Source of the DNA: Didymodactylos carnosus
Taxonomy: Eukaryota; Rotifera; Eurotatoria; Philodinida; Philodinidae
Direction of reading: 5' to 3'
Assembly (NCBI GenBank): GCA_905250885.1
Contig: CAJNOQ010000162.1
Location: 1-64,000 of the forward strand
Length of the DNA: 64,000 nucleotides
Below the pieces are notes generated by a model that searched no databases, had not been told where the DNA came from, and saw nothing but the letters and a program-made list of their open reading frames with translations. Numbering within the stretch: the stretch's first letter is position 1; each line of letters starts with the position of its first letter. Positions 44,513-57,355 of this stretch are shown in pieces. The position numbers and the translations under genes were made by a program.

Positions 44513-47254
44513 TTAAATAACAACATCAAAAATATCATTGATTTATCGACGTTTAGAACACGATAAGTAATTGATGAATAATCATTTGAAGTGACTGTTG
44601 GCCTTTCAGTCTCATATCATAATGCAGCTCGTTTCATTCTCGTTTAATATGTAAACATTTATTTCTCGGTTATTGTTTTTAATAAAATGTGTTCGTTATA
44701 TACTAAAATTTATTTCAATAATTATCATTTAGTCAAATTGATTAAAAGGTGTAAAGATGTATGTTTACAAGAAATCAAAATCAAAGAACACGTTATTGAT
44801 GGTTTTATCTCAAGATTCATTTTTGAATAATAAATGAGATTTGTATAAACAATATCGAACTATCATTTTTGAAACTAGAAATAACTTTAGTGCATGCTCA
44901 GTAGAAAGAGAATATGATTGGATATTACTTTGCTCTGCTTTTGAGTGCATGTGACATCTTCATACGGTGAATTTTGAATATATGCTGCTGTTAGAGATCA
45001 ATATGCCGTTTTTTAAATAAATAACCAAGACGTTCCACATTTAGACGAAACAAAAACATCGATTCTCTGCATGTGTATTCAAACTGAGATTCTATTTAAT
45101 TATATTTCTTTTTCATATTGGTCTAGGCCTGTAAAAGTTTATGTTTCGTTCCTTGAACGTAAACGCTAAACCACGTTGACGTTCCTTGAACGTTAAAGCA
45201 TTGGTAGACATGAGCTTTTGTTATATGAACAGTGTTCATATCGTCTGAAGTAAATGTAAACTTCTGTTCTTGTATTGCAGTAAGAACGTATATATTTCTG
45301 CTTGGTCTTATCTGATCAATAGAAATTCTAGTAAAGGATCAGTTGGTCTGTTCAGCGTAGTGACCAGATTATTGCAATGTAAAAAGGATACCTCTTTATT
45401 CTCTGATCAAGACACTGATTCTTTCAAGAATAGATCGCAGATTTCCCGACCAGAAGACTAGTTTTTCCGGCATTGGAAGCGAAGTTCCGCGGTCAAAACG
45501 ATTACAGTAACTACATACGTTTTTCTTCGTTATCCTAACCCATTTGGAACAAACGAGCATTGATTTTTTACTAAATATAACTGGTAATGGAGAAAGCTGT
45601 TTCACTTGGTATACTACTAGGTGAAATTGCTGTATAACGTTTTGCAATAATATTTATTCCACACAAGATCAACACCGTTGATATAAAATAACGTTAACGT
45701 TCATCAGAACATTCGTGTTCATGTTCAAGAAACGCCAACGTTGTTGAACAAGCAAATCCTTTATTACGTTGGGGGGTATCGTAGTGTATTTCATTCTTTC
45801 AATCCGGAATCATTTCTCACAAGAACATTTGTTTATTCATCATTCGATTCATTTGCCGAAAATTTATTTACGGGCTATGGTGGTTCATACCAAAAATTTG
45901 CTAAATAATATCGAATGTGTACACATTTGGTATGTGATTCACTACTTGTTGTTGTTTCTATTATTCCTTCTTTCTTACTTGTTCACTCTAGTTATCTCAA
46001 AAACGACATGATATATGTAAAGGTGAAGAGGATGATACGAATGCATACTCGAATGCATAATTTGAAAAAAATGTTACGTTATGTAAATTTAGTTGTTCTT
46101 CTGCATAGTAAAAAAAAGGCTATAGTTTTCTCTGTAGTAGCAATATATGTATCAATAGCGTGTAAAAAAGGGTTTACTGTTTCTGGAAGATCCAGTTATT
46201 GACGGTTATAATTGACCAAAATTTAAATATATTTCCTAGAGATAATTGATGATATTTACTCGAAAATCAAATTCCTATATAATTATTGTTTTTATTCTAA
46301 TTTTAGAAATATGCACGTAGTTAGCTTCTTTTTTGTAAAATAAAATGCGCATGATATAAATGGTTCAAATTACTCATGAAATTTTTTAAGTGTTCTATCG
46401 AATGTGTGTATCGCTATCTAAATCTATTGCTTTTGGGTTGAATATTGATTGAGAGAGAAAAAGAACAGGAGATAAAACACAAAACAACACTGCATATTTC
46501 ATAGAATCGGATCCTAGAACGCTGAATTCTAAAACTTCAGACTTATTTTTAGACTAAACTGATTTCAGTTAGGTTAAAAACTTTAAATTATTTTGTTGTT
46601 TTGGTACTTACACAACTTTTAAGGAAATGGGTAAGAACTGTGAACTAGAAATGACTGGAAAATACACTAATTTTAGGTCTCCAGTGCGTATTTAGTTTAT
46701 GAAAAAATCTTAGCTGATTTTATAGAACGATGTGGCTAATTCAAATGCTTAATTAGAGAAAGAGAGATTCAAATATAATTTTGTGGAACGCATTCTACTC
46801 CAAACATGAGTTCTCTGAAGATACGTATTCTTTTGTTTAGTAAATTTGCTATTATTCTAGATCGTTCATATTGTCTATGGTAAATAATCCTTTGTTATTT
46901 CTTTTGTGAAATTATTATATACAAGCTATGCTAAGAAAATTTTTTGATTTTTCTTTTTATTACTAAGTTACTTCTTCATTAGTCTACATACATCATTCTT
47001 TTTGACCAAGTGTATGGACGAAGTGAATAGCTAATTAAACATTAACAAATTACTATTTCTGTTTTTAAAAGATACTATTTCTGATCTCCTTTATCGCTGC
47101 TTCTACCTGAGTGTAGTTTCTTCAATTATATGAAATCATAGGTGCATGTCGGAAATAAAGGATTTTGTAAAAAAAAGAAATTCTATTTTTTCAAAGCAAT
47201 AATGACTTTTGAAACTATTATTTACTAACAAAATGAGATATCCGAGAAGAAATA

Positions 47255-47545
47255 TACAGATCTTGATAAACCTGGTAAAGATTTGATAAAGATTTCTCAA
47301 GTTTTGCACCAGATCTTTAAAGAACTTCTGCAGATTTATTAAAATCTTCAAGATTCTGAATGAAAAGTAGTGCTGCAGATTTTCCGCGAGTTTTGTATAA
47401 AAATTTGTCTTGAAAGTTCTTGATCAAGATCTTGATCAGATTTGTTGATGTATCTGAACTTGATATTTTTGAAAATTCTGTATCAAGAGCTTGATCAAGA
47501 ACTTTCAAGAAGCAGAATCTTTAAAGAGCTTGTGCAGATTTTCAC
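47255..47545. repeat. Short-word inverted repeats (CTTGATCAAGA type)
   Basis: The stretch repeats AAGATCTT, CTTGATCAAGA and TGCAGATTTT words on both strands. CTTGAAAGTTCTTGATCAAG at about 47410 is inverted at about 47486-47508. It is non-coding and reads as either a decayed element or a local structure-forming block. Confidence 0.55.
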
Positions 47546-48348
47546 TTTCTGCAAGACGTGAGTACAGTGGATCATTATATCAGGAACAATAGTGATATTA
47601 CCTTTTAACACTTGTTTCTATACCATTTCAAATAGGAAACCAGTGTTTAGTATAAATGGATCAACGTGTTACCAACAACTTTATCACAGTAAATTAGTAA
47701 AACCGATAAAAAAACAAAGATTTTCGCTCAGTTGTAACCCGTTAAAGCAGGTTAGCTAAAACTCGTTGCTAACAATGAATTGACGCGATATGCAAGATTG
47801 AAATAGTATGATTGATAAATTCTTCTCTGATTTCGAGAACTTTTCATTTGTCAATCTCACAATTGTTCAATTATTCAAATTAAACATACAACTAAACGAT
47901 AGAAAGTGATACTAACAAGAGCATTTTGTGAAATTTGATTATACCAGAAAAGTAGCGCAGTGTTTGTAATTAATGGTGGCAACCTAAACAATGACCTGAA
48001 AACAATACTTCTGAATTGTTTACTACGAATGTGCATAATCTAAGTGCTGTAACAATTTTGTGTCTAGAGTTGTTATCATTTTGGATCATCATTTCTGCTG
48101 TTGTAGAGACAATGTTGATGGTGTTTGCTATAGTAAAGGATAGTATCCTTCTTAATTGTGTTTTTGAGTTGATGATGGATACTCTTGATCCTTAAGTTTC
48201 TAAAGTTGTAATTCCAAGTCGGAATCTGAATTTCTTTTGCAGCAAAATATTGCAGAAGAGTGTTTGGAAGATAAATATTTCTAGTAGAAAAATAGTAAAA
48301 ATTGACTCCTTCGTCGAATTCACTACTTAAATGAGTTCAATTTAAAAA

Positions 48349-48411
48349 ATATTCTTTATACGTAATCAAACAACAAGTATACTTGTTATTTGATTACATA
48401 TAAAGAATATT
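48349..48411. repeat. Compact hairpin, about 63 bp
   Basis: AATATTCTTTATACGTAATC is followed, after AAACAACAAGTATACTTGTT, by the inverse GATTACATATAAAGAATATT. Arms of about 30 bp contain only two mismatches and almost no loop. It could be a minimal palindromic MITE or a small-RNA precursor; the sequence alone does not decide. Confidence 0.7.
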
Positions 48412-48848
48412 ATAAGCAAATAACGCTATACCAAGTTTCGATATGATGCGGATGTAATATTAAAAAGTGAATTTTCTTCAATCAAGCTGTGCCATATTTG
48501 TACGAAATAGTGTCTATTTAGACCGTATCGATCGAAAAGTAATACCACTTGATCAGAAAGTTAATCGATAGAAAATATTTCTAAAGTGAATTTATAAGTA
48601 AATAGTATATGTCGTGCAAGCTTCGCTTTTTTCAATATCTCAAGAATTCTTTTTTTCTTTTTGAAGAAACTTTCGATTAACAGAAAATATAATAGCTTCT
48701 TTGGCAAAAACGCTTGACAATATCTTTTATCGTTTTTATAGGATAACGTACGTACGCATACGGTGTGAATTGACGCCTCTCTAACTATATTATTTTTTAG
48801 ACTAATTTCACACCGCGAGAACAATGTATGCTTGAAGGTGTTTGAGCT

Positions 48849-48917
48849 TTCTCTCTCTCTCTCCTTATACATATATCCATAATATTAATGTTCTTTCTCT
48901 CTCTCTCTCTCTCTCTT
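48849..48917. repeat. Two (CT)n microsatellites
   Basis: CT-dinucleotide runs at 48849-48863 and 48891-48917, separated by an AT-rich spacer. Confidence 0.9.
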
Positions 48918-51900
48918 TTGTACTGTCTTGAAGAACAACACATAGAGGCCAATCTAAGAACTGATCATTCGGATAAATTTTTATTGAACAAGAAAAGTTC
49001 ATGTAATTGTTTTTAACTATTTCTTTCTTTTCTTTGCATGTGTAGATAGATGCTTTAGACACACGAGTCTTCCAATAATTAAATGAGATTTATCTATATT
49101 TACAAGAAAAATCTGTTAATCATTAATTTCTCCAAGATATCAGACAACTATCAAACATGTTGTTTCGAGTATTATATTCTAGAACTGATAGCTAATAATG
49201 TCTACATATGAAACGTATTAATGATGACATCAATTTTTTTTTCAGTTCATTCAATATACACCTGTAGTAATAGTAAGTAACACTAATGTTTTGAATTCAA
49301 TGATTCGTTTTTACAAACAAACTTTGATGTATTTATAGCATAAAAAAAACAACTGAGTCGTTCAATTGAGACAATATCATACATGCAGCCTTTGAATGGC
49401 CTTTTTCCATTTGACATGATCTCTGATGTATTAATCAACAAAGAAACGATGAATTTTTTTAAAGTTTTCCTTGACAGATAGACCTTGATAAATATTATTT
49501 AAAATTAAAAAGCTACATAAGTTTGAGAAAGCGCAGAAGATCTTCTACATAATTAGAATTAAGAATCACATCAATTATTTCGAATCTTTTTATTTTTTAA
49601 ACAAAAAAAAAAATCCTTTAGATTTAACAGTGACACAATATTTATATATTCAAGGATAGTGGACAATTTTATCCAAGTAGAAAACTATTATAGAAAAGGA
49701 CCTATCGCAATTTTACGAGCTTTTTTTCATTGTATATCTTTAATTCACAACCATTTTCACATGAAAAATTCTAACAAAATTTCTTTTTTTCTTTTCATTC
49801 AGTCACTAATCATCGCAGTATTAATATTTGATGGTCTCTTTTTTATATTCCCAAATGTCTTTAAAACAGTTAAAATTCTCTATCCATATGGTTCAAAAAG
49901 CTATAAATAAGTCTGCGGAATTTTGTCTCTTTATCCCTTTTTTCATTTTTAAATGCTTAAATCTTTTTGTTGTTTTTTTTTTTTCTTCTTCTTCTGAAAG
50001 CAAATGTCGATACACATACAAATGTCAGAGACTCATTCATTAATATTTCTTTTTGAAACTATAATATGCGTTCACCGTTATGTTCATTTTTTTTATTCGT
50101 TTACTGATTCTTTTTTTCTTCTTCGTTAGGCTGTCAAGATTGTCATCTGGCACCATAACATACTAGAAGCGTACTAAAAAAAGAAATCTATAAACAAATA
50201 TAAAATTTGTAAAAATGAAATGGATAAATTTAGCATGATGCTATGTCATTTAGCATTATTGTTAAAAATTTACTGTACAATAATACATTTTTCCAATGGG
50301 TTAAATACAAATGTGTCAATTCCACTTGTAAAGACGTAAAATATACAAATAAAATTTATTATATATAAACACGGCATGATTGATCCTCTCTTAATTATAA
50401 TAAATGATTTCTGAAAAAAGTATTGTCAATAATATGAATTAGTGCAATTACTTATATCAATCGATGCCGTCAAATATTTCCAACAGCGAATAATCAACTC
50501 TGTTTATTTCACTCTCTCTCTTTCTCTCTACGTATAACAGTTTGTCTATAACTGCTCAAAACAGAAGTAGATAGAGCACGATTCATATGAACATTATTTG
50601 AGTACCCATATACACTCATCATTCACAAGAAAGCAACCGACATGGTAAGTACAAAACATTCTTTGATATGGTCTAGCTCAATTAAAGCACATTCAAATAA
50701 AAGGTTAGTGGTATTTTCTTGTTTTTTGAAATTATTTATAGTTTTCGATTGTATAATGGTAGAATGTTGAGTCCTTGTACAGAAAAACTTTCATCTATCA
50801 ACAAATGAAAATAGCGTGAAGAACTTTTAACTATGTACTGACAGTTACACTATCAATCTCTAAAACATACATACACGTGTAGAGAAAATGAAAAATTTGA
50901 TCTTATCTTTATGTGATAACCTTGATATAGACTCTCTCCAAGAGCTACTATCATATATCGTTTAATCTCCTCATTCAAATGAAACATTTGGTTTAAACAA
51001 GAGTGATAAAGCTTAGTATTTTCCTTATCCTTATAAAGAATTTTATATTTGTTTCATGTACTCTAACAGGTTATATATATTATGCATATTTTATACAATA
51101 CAAAAAAGATTTGTTTTATCTACCTTGTAATGTCGTTCATTTTGTTAGTGAAGCATATCTTCTGTTATTGCATGACAGTTAAGTAGATTATAGAGAAGAG
51201 AGATGTTCAATATAAGAGGAACGGCAATATGATGATTATGTAAATAACTGTACAGAGGAATATAATCGTTACATTTCGATATGTATGACAAACGAGAGAA
51301 CATGCTTTATTAACAGGAGCACACAAAAAAAAAATGATAATGATGATGAGTTAGGGATTAAATAAGGACAAGAAAATAAAGTGTACTATACATATATGTT
51401 CATCATTCTTCTCTTGTTTTTACATTTGATGTAATCGCCTTATTATTAGTAACACAAGATAACGTATAGTAAATCTGGGAAATACATTCATTCTACAGAA
51501 AACACAAAGTATATTTCTTGATAAAATAGAAATATACCATTTTTGTCGATAGAGTTGAATTCAAAATATGAAAAATTATTCTTGTGTAGTTGTTTTTCTA
51601 CCGTACAGTGTTGTAAGTTAATATTTTACTGTAAGTCCAGTTTAAGATGTATTAACTTTATAGTACAACTTTTTAAATTAAGTAATTATATTATAAAAAA
51701 GTTATTATTCTACTGTAGGCGTAGAAGATGATGTTAACAAATTATTCAATTTATTTGATTTATATATCTATATAATGTAAAAATTATTATTAAAAATATC
51801 CACAGCATGCTGTCTCGGACTCCGTACATATATATATATATATAGAGAGAGAGAGAAAGATATATCTATCAATCATTAATCGTTCATGCATATGACGATA

Positions 51901-54900
51901 ATTAGTTTGTATCACTTTAGAAAACAAAACAAAACAACAACAATATTTAAATCTCACTCTTATATTCTTAATTAAAATGTTATACACAAAACATGTGCGT
52001 AATAATGTTACATCATAACTCAATTAGTCTCTATTCTACCTACTGTAATTTCTATAGTTTTGTTAATTGTATGTAAACTATCGATATATCTATATATATA
52101 TATATATGTGAGATGAGGAAACAACTATATAACTAGAAGGAGATTATGAGAAGTTAAAAATCCATTATTATTATTATTATTATTATTAACTTAGCAGCAT
52201 AATCTGCTGTGATAACAATATGTACAAATCATGTTTTGATAATTGACTGACAGTGTATGTGTGTGACTTATATCATTTTATTTTGTGTATTCTTCTTTCA
52301 TAATAATATGCACAATATAACTTTATTGAGATGCAAACAATATGATTAGTTTTTTATTTAAATTTTATATTTGTTGAGTAAGTACACGAGATTTGTTAAT
52401 TTTATGACAAAAATCTGGTACTCTGGATTACTGACATAAGAAGAGTAATAGACAACTGTTGATCAAATATTTAATACTGTAAAATTATATTTGAGCATGA
52501 AAATTCATCATCAAATTGTATTTGTTCAAAGTCATTACTATTTTCACATGCTTTTCATGATTCTATAGGAAATTGTTCATAAATTATCCGAAAACATTTT
52601 GAATGTTCGCTTATGAACTCTTTCATTTATCTTTCATACACTGTTAATATGCACACGTATGCGTAATATGTTACATATTATATAAAAAAAAAAATAAAAA
52701 AAAAAATAGAACAGTAGAAATCTTAGAACGTATATCAACATATTTATGATAAACAAAGAAAGAAAAAGAAAAACTTTGAGTTGAAAGATGCGATCGAATT
52801 GTTTATTCTTATATAAACTAATGTCTCAAAATTCTACAAAAATAAATTATCATTGTACACTGATGATAATTTGCTTGTCATCATGCGTCTATACTCTAAA
52901 ATGATTAATAGGCATATGGTTCTATCTACAGGTGTATTTATGATATACAATAAAACTATTTAGTAATTTTTTACTTCATAGTTAGAAATTATTTTTTGAA
53001 AAATTATTAACTCGAGTCTATAGATTGTAACAAGGTCTCTGATCAAACAGAATGATTAGTAAAACACAGTTAGAAACCAATTGTAAAACAGCATGAGAGA
53101 AAATGTTTATTATTGTTTTATAATGATAACATGTAGAATTACTGAAAAAAAAATTTACTTTTTTTCTTTTTTTTTTGACCAATTAACTATATTTCTTAAC
53201 TGAATGCCAATCGAAATGTCTTTATCAACAAATATTTTATATCATTTTCTTCCGTTATATCATAATTAGAACTGTATTAGTTCCAAGAGTTTGATACTGT
53301 TGTTATGTAATACAAAGTTTATAAATTAAACGAGTGCACATCTTGACATTGATCTATTATCATTTTAAGTGTTCATTAACTCTATTAATTCTTTTTTTTT
53401 ATGAATGATTCAATTTATTATTGTTTGTTTCATAGATATATACGTACACACCGTGTTCTTGTTCTTTAATATTCTTGAACAGATTCAATTTTGATCCGGA
53501 ACATTAACTGTGTGTAATTTATTTTTCTTTTCCTTTGTATACACTCATTGTATACACGATTTTCTAATAAGCTTCAAATAGTAGTAGAGAAATAGTTAAA
53601 TGACATGTCATCATTAAATTATATACTGTGTGTATGTGTCATCTATTTCCTATTTAGAAAATTTTCTTTTTGCCTGAAAGAAAATTATATTCGTTTTTCT
53701 CTCTTGTCGGATTGGGAGTCATTAGAATCGTTTTTTTTTTTGTTTTTTTGTTCTTCTTTTTTGATCGTTATAATAGAACTGTACGTTATATGTGTTATGT
53801 CTACCGTTTATTACTTCTGATTGTGCAATTTTTCGTCTTTTTATTTTTTTATTTCTTCTAAGATCCGAACAATTTTCTTTCTCTTCGCTTTTTTGTTCTT
53901 GATTAATATAGCTGAACATCTAAATGAAAATGTTTTTTATAATTTTTAAATAATAGAGTTGACCATTATTGTATATAGGTCAGAATCACAATGAAAACGA
54001 CAGTTCTTCTTTTCTTTTTTTTTCTTTGTGTCTATAATTAATGCAGTAATGCTAGTCACATTTTTCTAAAAAAGTTAAAGTAAGTATGAATACTTTATTT
54101 TTCTAGAGTGATTGTCTCTACCGATATTTAATCAAACGTCTTTTTCTTTCTTAAACTTTTTCTTATAGTTGAGAAATTTTAAAAAATAAAAGTTGTTATC
54201 GAATTAACATATGGATTGAGTGTATAATGCTGCTACAGAAGTTTTCTGTCGACTGAGCAGCGGAGCGATGAGAGAAAATTTTTTATTGCTTGAAGAATCT
54301 CTGAGAGAGCGCCGAAAAAAGTATCTCTATCAATTTCTGTTCTCTTGGCTCATAGTCTCTTTTGTAGCGCACAAATTGAGTGTTCTGCTTGCGATGGCTT
54401 TAATTCATTATCTGTGAAGAAGAAAATTTATCACAACGAAGAGATCATTGATGGAAGATGAGTAGTTTTCTTTTCTCGATTTTGATTTGAATGTGAAAAA
54501 AAAACGTTTGACGTTTTTCATCAATTCGTACAGGAGTGTCAATTAGATTTTAGTAATCTTAAATCCTTCGTGATTTTCTTCAGAGATTAAATGGCAAAGG
54601 ATAATTTTTATGTGCAAATATAATTGAACTCTATCTCAATAGACAAACATTGTCCTCTCTGTCATCATTTGGTCTAAATTAGTTCTCTCTCTCTCTCTTT
54701 CTTTAGATTAAATACTCGGTTTACTCTTCATTTAATATTTCCTTGCATTCACGCGAATTTTTCAGATACAGTTCTAGTGCCGATTTTTCTTCTTTTTCTC
54801 TCTTTTTAAAAGGATGATGTAACAAATTTATACACGCTGTACAATAAGAAAAAAATCACTTCGCAGTTGAACATGTTGACACTGGTAAGGAGATGTCAAG

Positions 54901-56468
54901 TTCGAATACTGGAAGAAAAAAATTGTAACAGATTTCTTTTGCTCAGGTTAGAGAGTCATCTTATACCATAGGTTGATGCTAGTGTTTGATCGAACATATT
55001 TTATACTTAAAAGGATAAAGAATAAAAATATATATCTGAGCTCATCGGTAATTGAATTTGTTCCATCGTCTTTTCTTCTACAAAAAATAAAAGAGAAGTT
55101 TAATTAAGAAATCTCTTGTCGAAATAGGCATAGCCATTTTACTCACGCATACATGACAGTAAAATGAAAAAAAAGTTTCTTGATAGTTTGTAAAATCATT
55201 GAATCTTTTTGATTGAGATCTTTACACAGTCCGATGCCGGCCGAGAATAACAAGATGCGGCCTTAGCACGTACTGACGAGACGTGAATGTCCTTGTTTCG
55301 TGTAAAAATGAGAAACGGATTTTCGTGAACGACGCTAATAAAACTTGAGTACTTTTTTTATTGAGTTTTTTTTCTTTTTTTATGCAACCTAATACTTTCT
55401 TTCGTTCTTTCTTTTCTATTATTAAGTAACTAACTATTACACGCATACACTTCTCCTTCCCGATCTAAACATGTTCATTCAACAAATTAAACTTAACTCA
55501 TTGTTTTTTCTCCTCAAGGCAAAAAATACATGTGTGTGATGATGTATTAAATAATGAATCAATCCGTCAAGTTTTTCTTTTCTTTGAACAATTAGATTTA
55601 TGAGAAAAGATGAAAATTGTTATAGAAAATTAAAAAAAAAATCAACTCACACACATTTTCACTTGTGTGCTTTCCTGAATAAATAAAATAATCGAAGTGT
55701 TTTTAGTATAAAAAATATCTAAATGTTGTTCATCCTTTTGTCAATTGATTTTGATTATTATTAAGAGTTATTATATCAAGTGTGTGAAAAATTCAACATG
55801 TATGAATCTATTCAATGTCTTAAGCAGCTGTTAAGCATCTGTGGGGGTAATAAGTCAACAAAACTGTCAGTTGATTTTATAAAACCAATTCATTTTTTTG
55901 TTTTTGTATTGAGATTGGTAAGTAGAAATATTTTTATACGACTGATCAACATTTTTTTTCTATCAAGAAGGTACCAACAAGAGTAATAGAGAATGTGTTT
56001 AATGTTAGTTAAATATCTAAATGAAGAGAGGATACTATGGTCATAGATATCGCGTGAGACTAGACGATGGAGTTAAGAGTAACAGGTATTTATTAGCTCT
56101 AGGAATAAAAATGAGTCATTGATATCCTTAGTCCATATAACATAAAAAATACTATAATAATACCAGATTTTAATATGGTGTTGAAAGAGAAGGCTGGTAA
56201 CGAGTCTAATAGACACGGTAAACTTTTATTTTTTTAAAATGGCTAGAAGGGAACAGATTTTTATATGTGAAGAGCATTTTTAATTTGTCCAAGACGAATG
56301 TGTTTTGTACATCCAAATTCAGATTTTTAAACGGATATTAGAACAAATAGAGAAATGTAAAGTCTCTGATAGTCAAACACGGAATGTTCATTAAAAAATT
56401 AAAATCTGAAAAACCCACAGGAATATACCACATTTCCAACTTTATTCTCGAACTTTTGTCGATAAGTT

Positions 56469-57355
56469 ACACTAACGAGAGAACTTTTTTAAGTGATACG
56501 CTCCGATTCGGTGCGTTCGCACATCATTCGATAGAGGGTAGTAGGTTAGTAAAAAGCCTAAAATATTAGCGGCTCCTTTGGCTTCTTTCAAAAGTTATAG
56601 GGATTTTTCTATCATTCCCAGCCAAAATCGCGAGTCAATTAAAAATTCATAACTCTAGCAAATGAACTTCTGCGGACCTGAAAATTTACAGCATAAATAG
56701 CCCACAATGCCAGCTAAACAGTACCAAAATTTCAAATTGCTGTGACGTGTACTTCCCACGAAATATAATTGGAAATAAGACGGGAGACGTTGTGTGAATT
56801 AATCATTTTCGATACAGTGTCTGAAGAAAACAGACGCACATGAGTTACAAGGAAAAACTAACCGTCTGAATAACGTCTGAAAACTTCGTACCTACAGTGG
56901 TTTTTCCTAAATTATATGTCGTATCTTCGTGAGTACAACGTGAGAACCATTGAACATAAGGTCTAAGAAAAATAAGGCTAACAAGTCATCTAAAAGACAC
57001 AAAACGAGGAAATGTTAACTCAGAAAAGCCTATTTTTTAACGGATAAAAAGGTAAACTCGTAATTTGGGAAGTATACGTCACAGCAATTTGAAATTTTGG
57101 TACTGTTTAGCTGGTATTGTGGGCTATTTATGCTGTAAATTTTCAGGTCCGCAGAAGTTCATTTGCTAGAGTTATGAATTTTTAATTGACTCGCGATTTT
57201 GGCTGGGAATGATAGAAAAATCCCTATAACTTTTGAAAGAAACCAAAGGAGCCGCTAATATTTTAGGCTTTTTACTACCCTACTACTCTCTATCGAATGA
57301 TGTGCGAACGAACCAGATCGGAGCGTATCACTTAAAAAAGTTCCCTCGTAAGTGT
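56469..57355. repeat. Long foldback element, 887 bp
   Basis: Arms of about 285 bp (56469-56755 and 57066-57355) are inverted copies at about 95 percent by eye, for example ATTTACAGCATAAATAGCCC / GGGCTATTTATGCTGTAAAT. The centre is about 310 bp. Outer ends read ACACTAACGAG and its near inverse, similar to the foldback at 21447-22075. No transposase or TSD seen. The arms' high identity suggests young age or conversion between arms. Confidence 0.85.

Larger units (their letters stand above)
44513..56468. other. Twelve-kb AT-rich, gene-poor region
   Basis: No gene could be supported over this stretch. Short frames (for example 49659-49910, 53605-53861, 55780-55986) are low-complexity Phe/Ile/Leu-rich translations of T-rich DNA. 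Local features are listed separately: repeat words at 47255-47545, a hairpin at 48349-48411, CT microsatellites, AT and TTA microsatellites near 51830, 52090 and 52170. A near-duplicate CGTTCCTTGAACGT pair near 45150 and 45180 and related inverted words near 45690-45740 suggest a decayed element. A good splice-donor context ATG-GTAAGT occurs at 50642 and may belong to an untranslated exon. Confidence 0.45.

Noticed and set aside
53605-53861. Hydrophobic ORFs resembling membrane proteins
   Set aside because: Translations of T-rich low-complexity DNA; overlapping frames look equally hydrophobic.
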